From contig JAKLLG010000017.1 in the NCBI GenBank assembly GCA_023150275.1, positions 1-64,000 on the forward strand: 64,000 nt of DNA, written 5' to 3'. The translations under genes were made by a program, and so were the position numbers. A model generated the notes under the pieces. The model made no database searches. It worked only from the letters and a program-made list of their open reading frames with translations, and was not told where the DNA came from. This document shows positions 63,899-64,000 of this stretch, in pieces. Source of the DNA: Rhodocyclaceae bacterium. Lineage in GTDB: Bacteria; Pseudomonadota; Gammaproteobacteria; Burkholderiales; Rhodocyclaceae. Within the stretch, counting starts at the first letter, position 1. Every line of letters starts with the position of its first letter.

Positions 63899-64000
63899 AT
63901 GGCGGGCATCTTCTTTTCATGGGAACTCGGCGGCGGGCTTGGGCACGCGGGCAGCATCAGGCCATTGGCTGAGGAGATGATCCGTCGCGGTCATCGTGTC
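63899..64000 (+). CDS. Glycosyltransferase (GT-B), N-terminal fragment cut by the window end
   Basis: The first 34 codons read MAGIFFSWELGGGLGHAGSI and RPLAEEMIRRGHRV. GGGLGH is the glycine-rich acceptor/donor loop of MurG/UGT-like GT-B enzymes, and the spacing to RGHRV fits their first helix. GGGAG stands before the ATG at 63899. The family beyond that cannot be told. Confidence 0.7.
   Translation, partial: MAGIFFSWELGGGLGHAGSIRPLAEEMIRRGHRV

Overview
The window is high-GC proteobacterial chromosome, most likely a betaproteobacterium of the Rhodocyclales type. The evidence is the torF-type porin/glnK/amtB operon beside ubiK and comM, and a complete exosortase-B (XrtB) exopolysaccharide locus of the Methylobacillus eps type (epsA, B, L, D, E, F, G, xrtB, epsI) with eleven PEP-CTERM proteins. 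Taxonomy is inferred from gene content and order only.

Layout. 1-3000 (minus): torF-like porin, glnK and amtB behind a sigma-54 type promoter. 3168-3407: ubiK. 3422-11140: comM, split after about codon 33 by a 6.2 kb lower-GC island. The island encodes a large serine recombinase, a structured noncoding region, a replication-relaxation-like protein, a small RHH-like protein, a C5 DNA methyltransferase, a Vsr nickase and a NotI-family restriction endonuclease. Both ends are visible and precise excision would restore a 498-residue comM frame. 11279-12493: Bcr/CflA efflux pump.

12500-38650: the XrtB locus. It holds two PEP-CTERM genes, the LuxR-type regulator EpsA, the initiating sugar transferase EpsB, a cNMP-binding protein and EpsL. 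A 10 kb insert follows, carrying PEP-CTERM surface proteins, two TonB-dependent receptors and two PEP-CTERM proteases. Then come epsD-E-F-G, an MNT/HEPN pair, a VanZ-like protein, xrtB, epsI and an O-antigen-ligase-like polymerase. Both receptor modules start from promoters overlapped by Fur-box sequences, so I read this insert as a candidate iron-responsive, exosortase-sorted surface uptake system.

38650-64000: polysaccharide assembly and precursor genes. These are an acetyltransferase, a flippase, GT4 glycosyltransferases (one fused to a CapK-like adenylate-forming domain), two heparinase II/III-type lyases, a DUF354 protein, a Gfo/Idh/MocA oxidoreductase, wecB, a nucleotide-sugar dehydrogenase, glmS and manC. 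PEP-CTERM genes lie in reverse orientation between them. The precursor genes point to a polymer with N-acetylhexosamine, its uronic acid and mannose.

Two patterns tie the region together. A 16-bp palindrome (consensus TAGYCCRANYGGRCTA) occurs at six places beside PEP-CTERM or EPS genes; at three of them a TANCAT-like -10 hexamer begins exactly 31.5 bp from the palindrome centre, the geometry of a LuxR-type activator site. The reverse-oriented PEP-CTERM genes sit in cassettes bounded by a GGCCGGC hairpin on one side and this palindrome (or a degenerate form) on the other; one cassette has lost its gene body.
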